Source of the DNA: Dongia_A sp964542425 | GTDB lineage: Bacteria > Pseudomonadota > Alphaproteobacteria > Dongiales > Dongiaceae | DNA length: 64,000 bases | Reading direction: 5' to 3' | Assembly: GCA_964542425.1 (NCBI GenBank) | Contig: CAZIUB010000027.1 | Span: 43,329 to 107,328 of the forward strand | Part shown: positions 33,936 through 42,671 of the stretch, one piece after another | Layout of the letters: each line of letters opens with the position of its first letter | Position numbering within the stretch: position 1 is the stretch's first letter | The notes under the pieces: generated by a model | Told to the model about the DNA's origin: nothing | The model's input: the letters and a program-made list of their open reading frames with translations, nothing else | Database searches by the model: none | Program-made: the position numbers and the translations under genes

Positions 33936-34634
33936 TCAGGGATAGAGGTTCTCCACCACCAACTGCCACGGGCGATCCGACGCTCCGGTGACCAGCCCGT
34001 TTGGCGCCACCTGGCGCAGCGTCCGCGAAACCGAGTTGCGCACGTTGCCGCCGATCGAATCCAGAATCCCGTCTTCGTTGGCGATGACAAGGTCGCAATG
34101 CATCGGCGTTTCCGGATCGATGCGATTGAAGGGTATTGCGGCCGGGCCATCGCGCGGCGCGCAAATGAGATCGCCGGGGCGTGGGCCGTAATCCGCCGGA
34201 TCGCGCAACTGGAACCGCCGCCCCGCCTCGCCCCGATGCGAGGCGATGGCGCGAAGATATTCCGAATGCAGCGCGCCGCCGGGAAATTCCGTGGCCGGCA
34301 CCCCTGCCTCCGCCATGAGCCAAGAAAGGAACGCCGCCGACCAGGGCTTGTCGCAATCGGCGCCGCTCCAGTTTCTGTCGATGGCCCGCCAGTATTTGGC
34401 GACCAGCGCGCTGCCGGCCCCGGTATCTTCCCATAGGCCGACCGGATCAATGCGCTCGCTCGTTCCCGAAAAGCGCGATACCTGCCCGCCGAAAGCGCGC
34501 CACTCGGCGATCGCCAAATCGAGCATTCGTGCCCGTGTCGATCGCGGATCGGTTGCGGGCGATTCGACCCGGGGCAAGGTGGCGCAGCCGGCAAATAGAA
34601 GGACGAGGATCGCAATTGCTGTTAACGTTTTCAT
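33936..34634 (-). CDS. DUF2272 domain lipoprotein
   Basis: 232 residues from ATG 34634. The N-terminus ILVLLFAGCATLP is a lipobox, so the protein is probably a lipoprotein. The rest matches the DUF2272 family: WSAAFLSWLMAEAGVP, RPGDLICAPRDG and HCDLVIAN with conserved Cys/His. These features recall an NlpC/P60-like or CHAP-like fold, but the activity is not established. The stop is immediately next to the ilvD stop (convergent). It is divergent from rlmH. Confidence 0.82.
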   Translation of the reverse strand: MKTLTAIAILVLLFAGCATLPRVESPATDPRSTRARMLDLAIAEWRAFGGQVSRFSGTSERIDPVGLWEDTGAGSALVAKYWRAIDRNWSGADCDKPWSAAFLSWLMAEAGVPATEFPGGALHSEYLRAIASHRGEAGRRFQLRDPADYGPRPGDLICAPRDGPAAIPFNRIDPETPMHCDLVIANEDGILDSIGGNVRNSVSRTLRQVAPNGLVTGASDRPWQLVVENLYP

Positions 34635-34750
34635 GGGGCGACTCGTTCGATGGCGATTGGTGTTGCAAGGATCGTTCCCCACCATGCTTCACGCATGTAG
34701 CCGGCGCAATATCGGCGGGTCGTGAGCGATGGACAGGAGCTGGCGAAAAG

Positions 34751-35221
34751 ATGCACTTGCGAATCGTTGCGATCGGTCGCCTGAAGAATGGCCCGGAGGC
34801 AGCCCTGATCGACGAGTATCGCAAGCGCATTCGCTGGAAGCTTTCCATCGAGGAAGTCGAGCAGGGCCGGAAGCGAAGCGGCGCCAATGCCAAGGCGCGC
34901 GAGGGGCAATTGTTGGCTCAGGCGCTGGCCGGAATCGCCGCCGGCCGGCGGATATTGGTGGCGCTGGACGAGAACGGATCGCCCTGGTCGAGCCGCGAAT
35001 TCGCGGCCAAGCTCATGGCATGGCGCGACCAGGGTGCGCTCGAGATCGTCTTTGTCATCGGCGGTGCCGATGGCCTTGATCCCGGCCTGTTGTCCGGTGC
35101 CGATGTCGGGTTATGCTTGGGGCGCATGACTTGGCCTCATGCGCTCGCCCGCGTATTGCTGGTCGAGCAGATTTACCGTGCCCAGCAGATCGCCTCGGGC
35201 CATCCCTATCACCGGGATTGA
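34751..35221 (+). CDS. rlmH: 23S rRNA (pseudouridine1915-N3)-methyltransferase RlmH
   Basis: 156 residues, the expected length for this SPOUT enzyme. It starts MHLRIVAIGRLKNGPE; the central GRRILVALDENGSPWSSREF and VFVIGGADGLDP, and the C-terminal RMTWPHALARVLLVEQIYRA ending HPYHRD, are diagnostic. It methylates pseudouridine 1915 in helix 69 of 23S rRNA. AGGAG lies about 10 nt before the ATG. Downstream genes to ctpA follow the usual alphaproteobacterial order. Confidence 0.95.
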   Translation: MHLRIVAIGRLKNGPEAALIDEYRKRIRWKLSIEEVEQGRKRSGANAKAREGQLLAQALAGIAAGRRILVALDENGSPWSSREFAAKLMAWRDQGALEIVFVIGGADGLDPGLLSGADVGLCLGRMTWPHALARVLLVEQIYRAQQIASGHPYHRD

Positions 35222-35233
35222 AAGGAGCGACTA

Positions 35234-35800
35234 ATGATCAGGTTTTTGTGCTTGGCGGCGATGGCGGGCGCCCTTGCCCTCTCGGGCTGCCTGCCGGAAT
35301 CCGAGCATCCGGTCGCCCCGCCCGATGCCGGCGGCGGCGATGCCCGCCTGCTCGGCGCCTGGCTGCAAGTGTCCGAGGACGGTTACGGTATCTACCACGC
35401 CTTCAAGACCGAAAGGCCGGATTGGGATCTGGCGGTCGCCGATCATGACGTGGAGGGTATTGGCGAGGTCGAAATTTTTGTCGGCCACACGACCAGGCTT
35501 GCCGGCGGCGATTACCTGAATGTATTGGTGACCGGTGCCGAGACCGGCTATCTGATCGCGCGCTACGAGTTCACCGACCAGGATCACCTGCGCGTGGCCT
35601 TCGCCGACACGGAGGTACTGGTCGAGGCGGTGAAATCGGGCGCCCTTGCCGGCCAGATCACCGAAGACAGCACCGGTCCCGATATCCGCATCACGGCGAG
35701 CCCGGCGCAATGGCAGGCCTATCTTGCTGCCGCACCCGCGAGCCTGTTCCCGGAAATGCTCGAAATGGAGCGGGTAGGACCCGCCCTGGTCTGGGAATGA
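35234..35800 (+). CDS. Hypothetical lipoprotein
   Basis: 188 residues with lipoprotein signal MIRFLCLAAMAGALALSGC. The mature domain is acidic, with about eight predicted beta strands (for example GAWLQVSEDGYGIYHAF and YLNVLVTGAETGYLIARYEF), suggesting a small calycin-like or DUF fold. I cannot name it. It starts 12 bp after rlmH behind AAAGGAG and probably shares its transcript. It ends 27 bp before repeat A-13, which separates it from gpmI. Confidence 0.8.
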   Translation: MIRFLCLAAMAGALALSGCLPESEHPVAPPDAGGGDARLLGAWLQVSEDGYGIYHAFKTERPDWDLAVADHDVEGIGEVEIFVGHTTRLAGGDYLNVLVTGAETGYLIARYEFTDQDHLRVAFADTEVLVEAVKSGALAGQITEDSTGPDIRITASPAQWQAYLAAAPASLFPEMLEMERVGPALVWE

Positions 35801-35827
35801 CGAGCACGGGGATGAATGACAATCGAC

Positions 35828-35976
35828 CTAGTGCCAACGTTCGAAGAAGCGTGATAAATGAATCCTTCCGGCTCTTCCACGAAAGTCGGGCCACATGTTA
35901 CCAGATGATAGTACCCTCCGGCGTATAAGGGCGGTGTCACTTTGCTGAGTCGGCCATCAGCGACGGCGGGTACTAG
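35828..35976 (+). repeat. Family A element, copy A-13 (supplies the gpmI start region)
   Basis: Both ends are perfect CTAG (35828 and 35973). Hairpin 1 is TGCCAACGTTCG ... CGAAAGTCGGGC and hairpin 2 is AGTACCCTCCGGCG ... CGACGGCGGGTACT. The hairpin 1 start codon is ATT in this copy. Confidence 0.9.
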
Positions 35977-37549
35977 GCCAGTGGTGTTATGCGTGCTCGA
36001 CGGTTGGGGCCATCGCATCGAGCGCGACCACAACGCGATCCTCCAGGCCAGAACTCCGAATTGGGACCGGCTGATCGAGGAATGTCCGTGGGGCCTGATC
36101 GACGCGTCGGAATTGCATGTCGGCCTGCCCGGCGGGCAGATGGGCAATTCCGAGGTCGGGCACATGAACCTGGGCGCCGGGCGCGTGGCGCTCCAGGACT
36201 TGCCGCGCATCGACCAGGCCTTTGGCGAGGGCGTGGTCGAGCAATTCCAGCCGATGCGCGATATCATCGCCCGTCTAGGTGCGAGCGGCGGGGCTTGTCA
36301 CTTGTTGGGCCTGTTGTCGCCGGGAGGCGTGCATTCGCACCAGGATCACATGCTGGAATTGGCGCGCATTCTCGATCGCGCCAAAATCCCGGTCGTGATC
36401 CACGCCTTTCTCGATGGCCGGGATACGCCCCCCAGCAGTGCCCGGGATTTCGTGGCCGAATTCGCGGGCGCGCTCTCCGGGCTGGGCGGGGCGCGTTTCG
36501 GCACCATCGGTGGGCGCTATTTTGGCATGGATCGCGATGGCCGCTGGGCGCGGGTGAAACGCGCCTATGATTCCTTCCTGGGCGAGGCCCCATTCCGGGC
36601 CGAGAACCCGCAGGAAGCAATCATCGCTGCCTATGGTCGGGGCGAAACCGACGAATTCATCCAGCCCACGCTGATCGGCGGATTTGCCGGCATGAAAGAC
36701 GGCGACGGATTGCTGATGGCCAATTTCCGCGCCGATCGCGTGCGCCAGATCTTGACCGCGCTGCTTGATCCCGAATTCGCCGATTTCGAGCGTGGCCGCT
36801 GCCCGCGCTTCGCCGCCGCCCTCGGCATGGTCGAGTATTCGATGGCGCTTTCCCGCCTGATGCCGTGCCTGTTCAAGCGGGTTGAAATCCGGGATACGCT
36901 GGGCGAATTGGTGGCCAAGGCCGGGCTCAGGCAATTGCGGATCGCCGAGACCGAGAAGTACGCCCATGTCACATTCTTCTTCAACGGCGGCGAGGAACGC
37001 CTGTTCGAAGGCGAAGAGCGCATCCTGGTGCCCTCGCCCAAGGTTGCCACCTACGATCTGAAACCGGAAATGTCGGCCTATGAGGTCACCGACCGCTTGG
37101 TGACCGCCATCGCCGAGGATCGCTTCGATCTGATCGTGGTCAATTACGCCAACACCGACATGGTCGGCCACAGCGGCAATCTGGCGGCGGCGATCAAGGC
37201 GGTGGAGGCCGTCGATCAATGCCTGGGTCGGCTGCGGAGCGCGGTGGCCGAGAGGGGTGGCGTGCTGATCATCACCTCCGATCATGGCAACGCCGAGACG
37301 ATGCTGGACGTGGCGACCGGCGAAAACCACACCGCCCACACCCTCAATCGCGTGCCTTTCGTGGTGGCGGGCGTGAGCCGACAAGCAATCCGCGATGGAA
37401 GGCTTGCCGATGTGGCACCGACCATCCTGTTTTTGATGGGTCTGGAGCAGCCGGCGGCAATGACCGGATCGTCGTTGCTGGGCTCTAGCGCTGTGGTTCC
37501 AACGCTTGATTCCCGATCGATGTGTTGGAACCACGACACATGCCATTGA
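35942..37549 (+). CDS. gpmI: 2,3-bisphosphoglycerate-independent phosphoglycerate mutase
   Basis: 535 codons. It interconverts 3- and 2-phosphoglycerate in glycolysis. The metal and substrate motifs are VVLCVLDGWGHR, the catalytic Ser in GNSEVGHMNLGAGR, DGRDTPPSSA, NFRADRVRQI and ITSDHGNAETM. The family normally starts only a few codons before VVLCVLDGWG. Here everything upstream of CCA GTG GTG is repeat A-13, leaving TTG 35942 inside the repeat or GTG 35981/35984 at its edge as starts. The C-terminal 22 residues or so, and the stop, come from repeat B-3. The catalytic core is intact. Confidence 0.92.
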   Translation: MLSRPSATAGTRPVVLCVLDGWGHRIERDHNAILQARTPNWDRLIEECPWGLIDASELHVGLPGGQMGNSEVGHMNLGAGRVALQDLPRIDQAFGEGVVEQFQPMRDIIARLGASGGACHLLGLLSPGGVHSHQDHMLELARILDRAKIPVVIHAFLDGRDTPPSSARDFVAEFAGALSGLGGARFGTIGGRYFGMDRDGRWARVKRAYDSFLGEAPFRAENPQEAIIAAYGRGETDEFIQPTLIGGFAGMKDGDGLLMANFRADRVRQILTALLDPEFADFERGRCPRFAAALGMVEYSMALSRLMPCLFKRVEIRDTLGELVAKAGLRQLRIAETEKYAHVTFFFNGGEERLFEGEERILVPSPKVATYDLKPEMSAYEVTDRLVTAIAEDRFDLIVVNYANTDMVGHSGNLAAAIKAVEAVDQCLGRLRSAVAERGGVLIITSDHGNAETMLDVATGENHTAHTLNRVPFVVAGVSRQAIRDGRLADVAPTILFLMGLEQPAAMTGSSLLGSSAVVPTLDSRSMCWNHDTCH

Positions 37550-37607
37550 ATTTGCTAGTGTTCCGGGCTGACATTGAGGGAGCGGAATGTCGGTTGCGGA
37601 ACACCAG
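37485..37607 (-). repeat. Family B element, copy B-3 (supplies the gpmI C-terminus and stop)
   Basis: Hairpin 2 arms (GTGGTTCCAACGC ... GTGTTGGAACCAC) come first on the + strand, then an internal CTAG, then hairpin 1 (AGTGTTCCGGG ... GCGGAACACCAG). The gpmI stop at 37547-37549 lies within it. Confidence 0.88.
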
Positions 37608-37612
37608 CCAGG

Positions 37613-38863
37613 ATGATCGCCTCCGTGCGGCCAATTAGCGCCAGCATCGCCCTCGTGGCGCTTGTCCTCGCCGATGCCCTTGGGTCGGCCCCGGCGAACG
37701 CCCAGTCCAGCGAGGAATTGCAGGGCATCGAGCAGCAATTGCAGGCGGAAGCGGCCAAGGCCGAGGCACTGAGCCACAAGGCCGAGGCACTTGGCGGAGA
37801 GATCGATGATTTGCGCGCCGCCCTGGTCGTAGGCGCGAAGGCGGTGCAGGATTCCGAGCAGCAGGTGAGCGAGGTCGAGGCGGCACTCGCCGAACTGGAA
37901 GATGAGGTAGGCACACGCTCCGAGGAACTAGCCTCGCAGCGCCTGGCGTTGGGCCGCGTTCTGATGGCGTTGGAGCGCATGTCGCGCCGTCCAATGCTGG
38001 CGATGTTCTTCACCGATCGGCCGCCGGTCGCCGAGGCCCGCGCCCAGCGCCTGTTGGCGATTGCCGGCACGACGCTCAACCGGCGGGCGAGCGCGCTGGT
38101 CGCGGAATTGTCCGAACTCGACCAATTGCGCGCCCGGGTGGCGGCCAGGCGCGCCGAACTGGCCGAGGCCATCGGCAAACTCGCGGACGAAAACAAGAAG
38201 CTCACCGCCCTCTTGCAAAAAAAGTCGAAACTCCAGGCGCGCACGCGGGAAGAAGGCGAGACCATGCGCCAGCGCATGGCCAATCTTTCCGACGAGGCCC
38301 GCAATCTGAAGGACCTACTCGACCGGCTGGAGGCAGCGAAAGAGAGCGAGCCCCCCTCCGTGTCGCCCGCGCCGCCCGATCCTACCCAAACCGAGATCGC
38401 CGGTTTGCCCAATTCGCGCCAGGCCGAGGAAGCCTCGCCGGCGGACCCGCAAGGTTCGGCGCGGCCCCTCCCGGAGGCCGGGAATCCGCTGGTCCAGCCG
38501 GTGCGCGGCAAGATCGCGGCCGGATTTGGACAATCGACGGAAGCACTTGGCGAAAGCACCGGGCTGGTCTTCGCCGCCCGCGGCGGGGCCGAGGTGGTCG
38601 CCCCCTTCGATGGCCAGGTGGTGTTCCAGGGGCCGTTCCGCGGCTATGGGCAAATATTGATCATCGAACACGCCGGCGGGTATCATAGCGTGCTGGCGGG
38701 CCTAGACCGGGCCGATGTTTCGGTTGGACAATGGTTGCTGGCGGGCGAACCGGTGGGTTCCATGGCGGGGGATTCCGGCGGGTCGCGGCTCTATTTCGAA
38801 CTGCGCCACGATGGCCAGCCGGTGGATCCCGCCCCCTGGCTAGACCCGTCGTCGTGGGACTGA
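37613..38863 (+). CDS. EnvC-like murein hydrolase activator (degenerate M23)
   Basis: 416 residues from ATG 37613. It has a signal peptide (SIALVALVLADALGSAPANA), then about 220 residues of coiled coil rich in Glu/Ala/Leu, a Pro-rich linker, and a C-terminal LytM/M23 domain. That domain (PVRGKIAAGFGQ, GGAEVVAPFDGQVVFQGPF, RLYFELRHDGQPVDP) lacks the zinc ligands (RLYFE where active enzymes have HLHFE). It therefore probably activates an amidase rather than cutting peptidoglycan, as EnvC does. The start lies just after repeat B-3. The last seven residues (LDPSSWD) and the TGA are encoded by repeat A-14. ctpA follows. Confidence 0.88.
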   Translation: MIASVRPISASIALVALVLADALGSAPANAQSSEELQGIEQQLQAEAAKAEALSHKAEALGGEIDDLRAALVVGAKAVQDSEQQVSEVEAALAELEDEVGTRSEELASQRLALGRVLMALERMSRRPMLAMFFTDRPPVAEARAQRLLAIAGTTLNRRASALVAELSELDQLRARVAARRAELAEAIGKLADENKKLTALLQKKSKLQARTREEGETMRQRMANLSDEARNLKDLLDRLEAAKESEPPSVSPAPPDPTQTEIAGLPNSRQAEEASPADPQGSARPLPEAGNPLVQPVRGKIAAGFGQSTEALGESTGLVFAARGGAEVVAPFDGQVVFQGPFRGYGQILIIEHAGGYHSVLAGLDRADVSVGQWLLAGEPVGSMAGDSGGSRLYFELRHDGQPVDPAPWLDPSSWD

Positions 38864-38986
38864 CTGATTCGAGCCAAACCACCCCGCCAGCACAATTCGG
38901 CGGGTACTATCATGGCGTAGAATGTGCCAACTTTCGTGGCAGCGTCGGAGCGTTTCAGGTATCACGCGTTTTTTAAATGTTGGCGC
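38840..38986 (+). repeat. Family A element, copy A-14 (supplies the envC-like stop)
   Basis: It starts CTAG at 38840 inside the coding frame. Hairpin 2 (with GGCGGGTACTATC) then hairpin 1 (GCCAACTTTCGTGG ... TTTTTAAATGTTGGC). The usual start codon is AGG here. It abuts B-4. Confidence 0.85.
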
Positions 38987-39110
38987 TCGTGTTCCGCAAC
39001 CGACATTCCGCTCTAGGAACATTTCGGCTAGGGAACACTGGCAAACTCGATGGCATGTGTTGTGGTTCCAACACATCGATCGGGAAACAAGCGTTGGAAC
39101 CTCAACATTG
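38985..39110 (+). repeat. Family B element, copy B-4
   Basis: Hairpin 1 is GTGTTCCGCAACCGAC ... GGGAACACTGG and hairpin 2 is GTTGTGGTTCCAAC ... GTTGGAACCTCAAC. It directly follows A-14 and lies about 60 bp before the ctpA start. Confidence 0.87.
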
Positions 39111-39170
39111 AGCGCCGCAGCCCTGGCGAACGAGCCGAACAACTAGAAGCAGGCAAAGGTCACCCATCGA

Positions 39171-40535
39171 ATGTCGCGTATTTCCCTACTCGTCGCCACC
39201 GCGCTGGTCGCCGGGATGGCGATCGGTGCCATCGCCTTTCCGATCGGCGCGGGTCGCGCCCAATCCGCGCCCGAGGAAAGCACCTACGAACAGCTCAACC
39301 TCTTTGGCGAGGTCTACGAGCAGATCCGGCGCAATTACGTCGAGGAAACCAAGGACAAGGACCTGGTCGAGGCGGCGATCGACGGCATGTTGACCTCGCT
39401 CGACCCGCATTCCAGCTATCTGAACCCGGAATCGCTTCAGGAAATGCAGGTCCAGACCAAGGGCGAGTTCGGCGGGCTCGGCATTGAAGTGACGATGGAA
39501 GAGGGTGTGGTCAAGGTGGTGACGCCGATCGACAGCACGCCGGCCGCCGAAGCCGGAATTCAGCCGGGCGATCTGATCATCAACCTGGATGGCGAACCCG
39601 TTATGGGCCTTTCGCTCGCCGACGCCGTCGACAAGATGCGCGGCGAAGTCGGGACCTCGATTCGCCTCACCATCATCCGCCAAGGCGGCGACCCCTTCGA
39701 TGTGGTTCTGAAGCGCGCCGTGATCGAGGTGAAATCGGTGCGCTGGGAGCTCGAGGAAGGCGGGTTCGGCTATGTGCGCATCTCAAGTTTCTCGGAAAAG
39801 ACCGATTCCGGGCTGCGCGACGCGCTCGCCGCCCTGCAAAAGGCGACCGACAACAAGCTTTCCGGGATCGTCCTCGATCTGCGCAACAATCCGGGCGGCC
39901 TGCTCGACCAGGCGATCAGCGTTTCCGACGATTTCCTGGAGAAGGGCGAGGTGGTCTCCACCCGCGGCCGCGACCCGGATGCGGCCGAACGGTGGAACGC
40001 CGAAGCGGGAGACCTCATTGACGGCAAGCCGATCATGGTCCTCATCAATGGCGGATCGGCCTCGGCCTCGGAGATCGTCGCGGGCGCTTTGCAGGATCAC
40101 CACCGCGCCATCTTGCTTGGGACCCGTTCCTTCGGCAAGGGTTCGGTCCAGACCATCGTGCCGATACCCAACCACGGCGCCATTCGCCTGACCACGGCGC
40201 GCTATTACACGCCCTCGGGCCGGTCGATCCAAGGCAAGGGTATCGATCCCGATATCGTGGTCGAACAGGCGAAGATCGAAAAGGTGACCGAACAAGGCCG
40301 CCACGAGGGCGATCTTCGCGGCGCGCTGGAGAACAAGGGCGGCGTCGAAGGCGCCGTCACGCCGCCCGAAGGCGAGGCTGCGGGCGAGGAGACCAAGACG
40401 GAGGAAGAGGTGGCCACCCCCTTTGTCGGTTCCGAGAAACAGGAGATCGCCCAGCCCGATCAGGATTTTCAGTTGGCCCGCGCGCTCGATCTCCTGCGCG
40501 GTCTGGCGCTGATCCAGGATCGGGCCGCCAATTGA
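39171..40535 (+). CDS. ctpA: C-terminal processing peptidase (S41)
   Basis: 454 residues. A signal peptide (LLVATALVAGMAIGAIAFPIG), a PDZ domain (about 85-165, GIQPGDLIINLDGEPVMGLS) and an S41 protease domain follow each other. The catalytic Ser is in NGGSASASEIVAGAL and Lys in RSFGKGSVQTI. It cleaves C-terminal tails of periplasmic or membrane proteins. Placement after the envC-like gene matches other alphaproteobacteria. The C-terminal tail is acidic (EGEAAGEETKTEEE). The leader contains repeats A-14 and B-4, so the gene is physically separated from its usual upstream partners. Confidence 0.93.
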   Translation: MSRISLLVATALVAGMAIGAIAFPIGAGRAQSAPEESTYEQLNLFGEVYEQIRRNYVEETKDKDLVEAAIDGMLTSLDPHSSYLNPESLQEMQVQTKGEFGGLGIEVTMEEGVVKVVTPIDSTPAAEAGIQPGDLIINLDGEPVMGLSLADAVDKMRGEVGTSIRLTIIRQGGDPFDVVLKRAVIEVKSVRWELEEGGFGYVRISSFSEKTDSGLRDALAALQKATDNKLSGIVLDLRNNPGGLLDQAISVSDDFLEKGEVVSTRGRDPDAAERWNAEAGDLIDGKPIMVLINGGSASASEIVAGALQDHHRAILLGTRSFGKGSVQTIVPIPNHGAIRLTTARYYTPSGRSIQGKGIDPDIVVEQAKIEKVTEQGRHEGDLRGALENKGGVEGAVTPPEGEAAGEETKTEEEVATPFVGSEKQEIAQPDQDFQLARALDLLRGLALIQDRAAN

Positions 40536-40575
40536 GACCCTAACGGGCGTGGAGCCCGCAAGGCGAGCGGCCAGG

Positions 40576-41094
40576 ATGGACCCGGCGGAGATCCAGCGCC
40601 TCCCTTATCGGCTGGGCGTTGGCATCGCGCTCTTCAATGCCAACGACCAGGTTTTCGTCGCCCAGCGCATCGACAACCCAGGCCCCGCCTGGCAGATGCC
40701 CCAGGGCGGCATCGATCCCGGCGAGGATCCGTTGCAAGCGGCCTGGCGCGAAATGCGCGAGGAGATCGGCACCGATCTGGCCGAACTCATCGGCGAGAGC
40801 CGGGAATGGTTGAGCTACGAACTGCCCCCGGATTTGGTGCCCAAGCTGTGGAAGGGCCGCTATCGCGGCCAGCGCCAGAAATGGTTCGCCTTTCGCTTTG
40901 CCGGTCGCGATCGTGATATCGACATCGCCACCAAGCACCCGGAATTCTCGGCCTGGAAATGGGCGGGACTGGCCGAGCTCCCCGATTTGATCGTGCCCTT
41001 CAAGCGCGGGCTTTATCTGGATTTAGTGCGCGAATTTCAGGGCCTAATGGGCTCGCGCCATTCGGGTTCGACAGACCCCAATCGGGCAGGGTAA
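40576..41094 (+). CDS. rppH: RNA pyrophosphohydrolase
   Basis: 172 residues from ATG 40576 (MDPAEIQRLPYR). The Nudix box GGIDPGEDPLQAAWREMREEIG is complete apart from family-typical variation, and the RppH-specific WQMPQGGID and GQRQKWFAFRF are present. It removes pyrophosphate from 5'-triphosphorylated RNA ends to trigger decay, or acts on dinucleoside polyphosphates. It is downstream of ctpA with a 40-bp gap on the same strand. A GTG at 40549 is in frame but adds an atypical basic leader. Confidence 0.93.
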   Translation: MDPAEIQRLPYRLGVGIALFNANDQVFVAQRIDNPGPAWQMPQGGIDPGEDPLQAAWREMREEIGTDLAELIGESREWLSYELPPDLVPKLWKGRYRGQRQKWFAFRFAGRDRDIDIATKHPEFSAWKWAGLAELPDLIVPFKRGLYLDLVREFQGLMGSRHSGSTDPNRAG

Positions 41095-41125
41095 GCAGTC
41101 TCTCGCGTATGATCGGGAGAAACCC

Positions 41126-41605
41126 ATGCGGGGACAAATGAAGGTTCACGAGATCGCGCCGGAAAAATTGAATTCCCTGACTTCCTGCGTCATCGCCACC
41201 GAGAGGGGCGAGATGATGGTGGAGCTCTATCCCGCGGCCGCACCCAACACGGTCGCCAATTTCCACGCCCTGGCCAGGAGCGGGTTTTATGACGGGCTGA
41301 ATTTCCACCGGGTCATTCCCGGCTTCGTCGTCCAGGGCGGCTGCCCCAAGGGCAACGGAACCGGCGGTCCCGGCTGGCGCATCGCCTGCGAAGTCAAAGG
41401 CAATCCCCACCGGCACCTGCAAGGCTCGTTGTCGATGGCCCATGCCGGGCGCGACACCGGCGGCTCGCAATTCTTCCTGGTGCTGGGGCCCCAGCCCCAT
41501 CTCGACGGCGAGCACACGGTTTTCGGCCGGGTCACCGAGGGCATCGACATCCTGCTCTCGATCGAGACCGGCGATCATATCGCAACCGTTCGCTTCGCCG
41601 ATTGA
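41126..41605 (+). CDS. Cyclophilin-type peptidyl-prolyl isomerase
   Basis: 159 residues. The cyclophilin core is complete: GFYDGLNFHRVIPGFVVQGG with the catalytic Arg, SMAHAGRDTGGSQFF and HLDGEHTVFGRV. There is no signal peptide, so it is cytoplasmic (PpiB-like). ATG 41138 (MKVHEIAPEK), with GGGGA 5 nt upstream, may be the real start. It follows rppH by 31 bp on the same strand and converges with the EamA transporter gene 23 bp away. Confidence 0.92.
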   Translation: MRGQMKVHEIAPEKLNSLTSCVIATERGEMMVELYPAAAPNTVANFHALARSGFYDGLNFHRVIPGFVVQGGCPKGNGTGGPGWRIACEVKGNPHRHLQGSLSMAHAGRDTGGSQFFLVLGPQPHLDGEHTVFGRVTEGIDILLSIETGDHIATVRFAD

Positions 41606-41628
41606 CGTTCGGCCCATTGCGCTTTTTG

Positions 41629-42471
41629 TCAGTGCAGCAGGATGGCGCCCAAGGCAACCATCGCCACCGCGCCATAGCGTCGGATCGAAAACGATTCCTT
41701 GAGCCAGAGGGCGCTGAAAATCGCGGCGAAGATGACACTGGTCTCACGCAAGCTGGCGACCTGCGCGAGGCCGGTTCGCGACATGGCGTAGATGGCGATG
41801 CCGTAGGCTGCCATCGACAGCCCACCGCCCAACGCCGCCACTTGCCACTTTTCGCCGATCGCCGCGAACAGCCCAATTCCGCGCCGAAACAGGCAGGCGA
41901 TGATGAGCGGCGGGGCATCCAGCACGAACAGCCAGACGATGTAGCCCCATTTGTCTCCGGCCAGGCGCACGCCCTGGCCATCGCAAAGGGTGTAGCCCAT
42001 GATGGTGAGGCTGGTGAGCAGGCCAAAGGCGACTGGGCGCCAGGGATGACGGCGCTTGAGCGGCCGATCCAATGCGAGGCTGAGGATGCCCAGCGAAATC
42101 GCCGCCACGCCGATCAAGGGCAGCATCGACATTTCCTCGCCGACGATCGCCCATGCCGACAGCGCGACCAGCATCGGGGCCGAGCCGCGCGCGATCGGAT
42201 ACACGAGCGACAGATCGCCATACCGGTAGCCGAGCAGCAGGAATATGTAATAGCCGATATGGGTCAGGATCGACCCGGCGAGATAGGGCCAGCTCTGCGG
42301 GTTGGGGAACGTGACGAAGGGCGTCGCGGCCAATGCGATCAACCCGGCCATGGTCATGATCAAGGTCATGTTGACCAGCGCGTCATCGCCGGTCTTGACC
42401 AACACGTTCCAGCCCGCGTGCATGGAAGCGGCCAACAGCACGAGCAGCGTCCATTCGGGAGAAAGCGTCAC
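41629..42471 (-). CDS. EamA/DMT-family transporter
   Basis: 280 residues with ten predicted membrane helices in two EamA repeats (each about 130 residues). Examples are HAGWNVLVKTGDD at the N-terminus and SLRETSVIFAAIFSALWLKESF near the C-terminus, a DMT-family signature. It is likely an inner-membrane metabolite exporter; the substrate is unknown. The ATG at 42471 lies 21 bp from repeat A-15. Confidence 0.86.
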   Translation of the reverse strand: MTLSPEWTLLVLLAASMHAGWNVLVKTGDDALVNMTLIMTMAGLIALAATPFVTFPNPQSWPYLAGSILTHIGYYIFLLLGYRYGDLSLVYPIARGSAPMLVALSAWAIVGEEMSMLPLIGVAAISLGILSLALDRPLKRRHPWRPVAFGLLTSLTIMGYTLCDGQGVRLAGDKWGYIVWLFVLDAPPLIIACLFRRGIGLFAAIGEKWQVAALGGGLSMAAYGIAIYAMSRTGLAQVASLRETSVIFAAIFSALWLKESFSIRRYGAVAMVALGAILLH

Positions 42472-42491
42472 GATCGGTATTCCGGCGCGGC

Positions 42492-42638
42492 CTAGTACCC
42501 GCCCGTCGTGAGACTGGCTGATTGAGCAAGCTCACTCCGCCAACAAACGCCGGCAGGTACGATCATTGGGGAATATGTGCCAACTTTCGTTGCAACATTG
42601 GAGCGTTTCATGGATCACGCTGTTTCGAAAGTTGGCAC
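42492..42638 (+). repeat. Family A element, copy A-15
   Basis: It begins with CTAG at 42492. Hairpin 2 (GTACCCGCCCG ... CGCCGGCAGGTAC), then hairpin 1 (TGCCAACTTTCGTTGC ... TTTCGAAAGTTGGCA) with TTGGAG-N6-ATG. It is head-to-head with A-16. Confidence 0.88.
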
Positions 42639-42671
42639 CACGGGCAAGCGGATGGCACTCTGCCACCGCCC
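42639..42671. repeat. Short palindromic spacer between A-15 and A-16
   Basis: ACGGGC and GCCCGT flank CGGATGGCA/TGCCACCG arms around CTC. The spacer can itself fold, so A-15, spacer and A-16 form one large palindrome. Confidence 0.7.
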
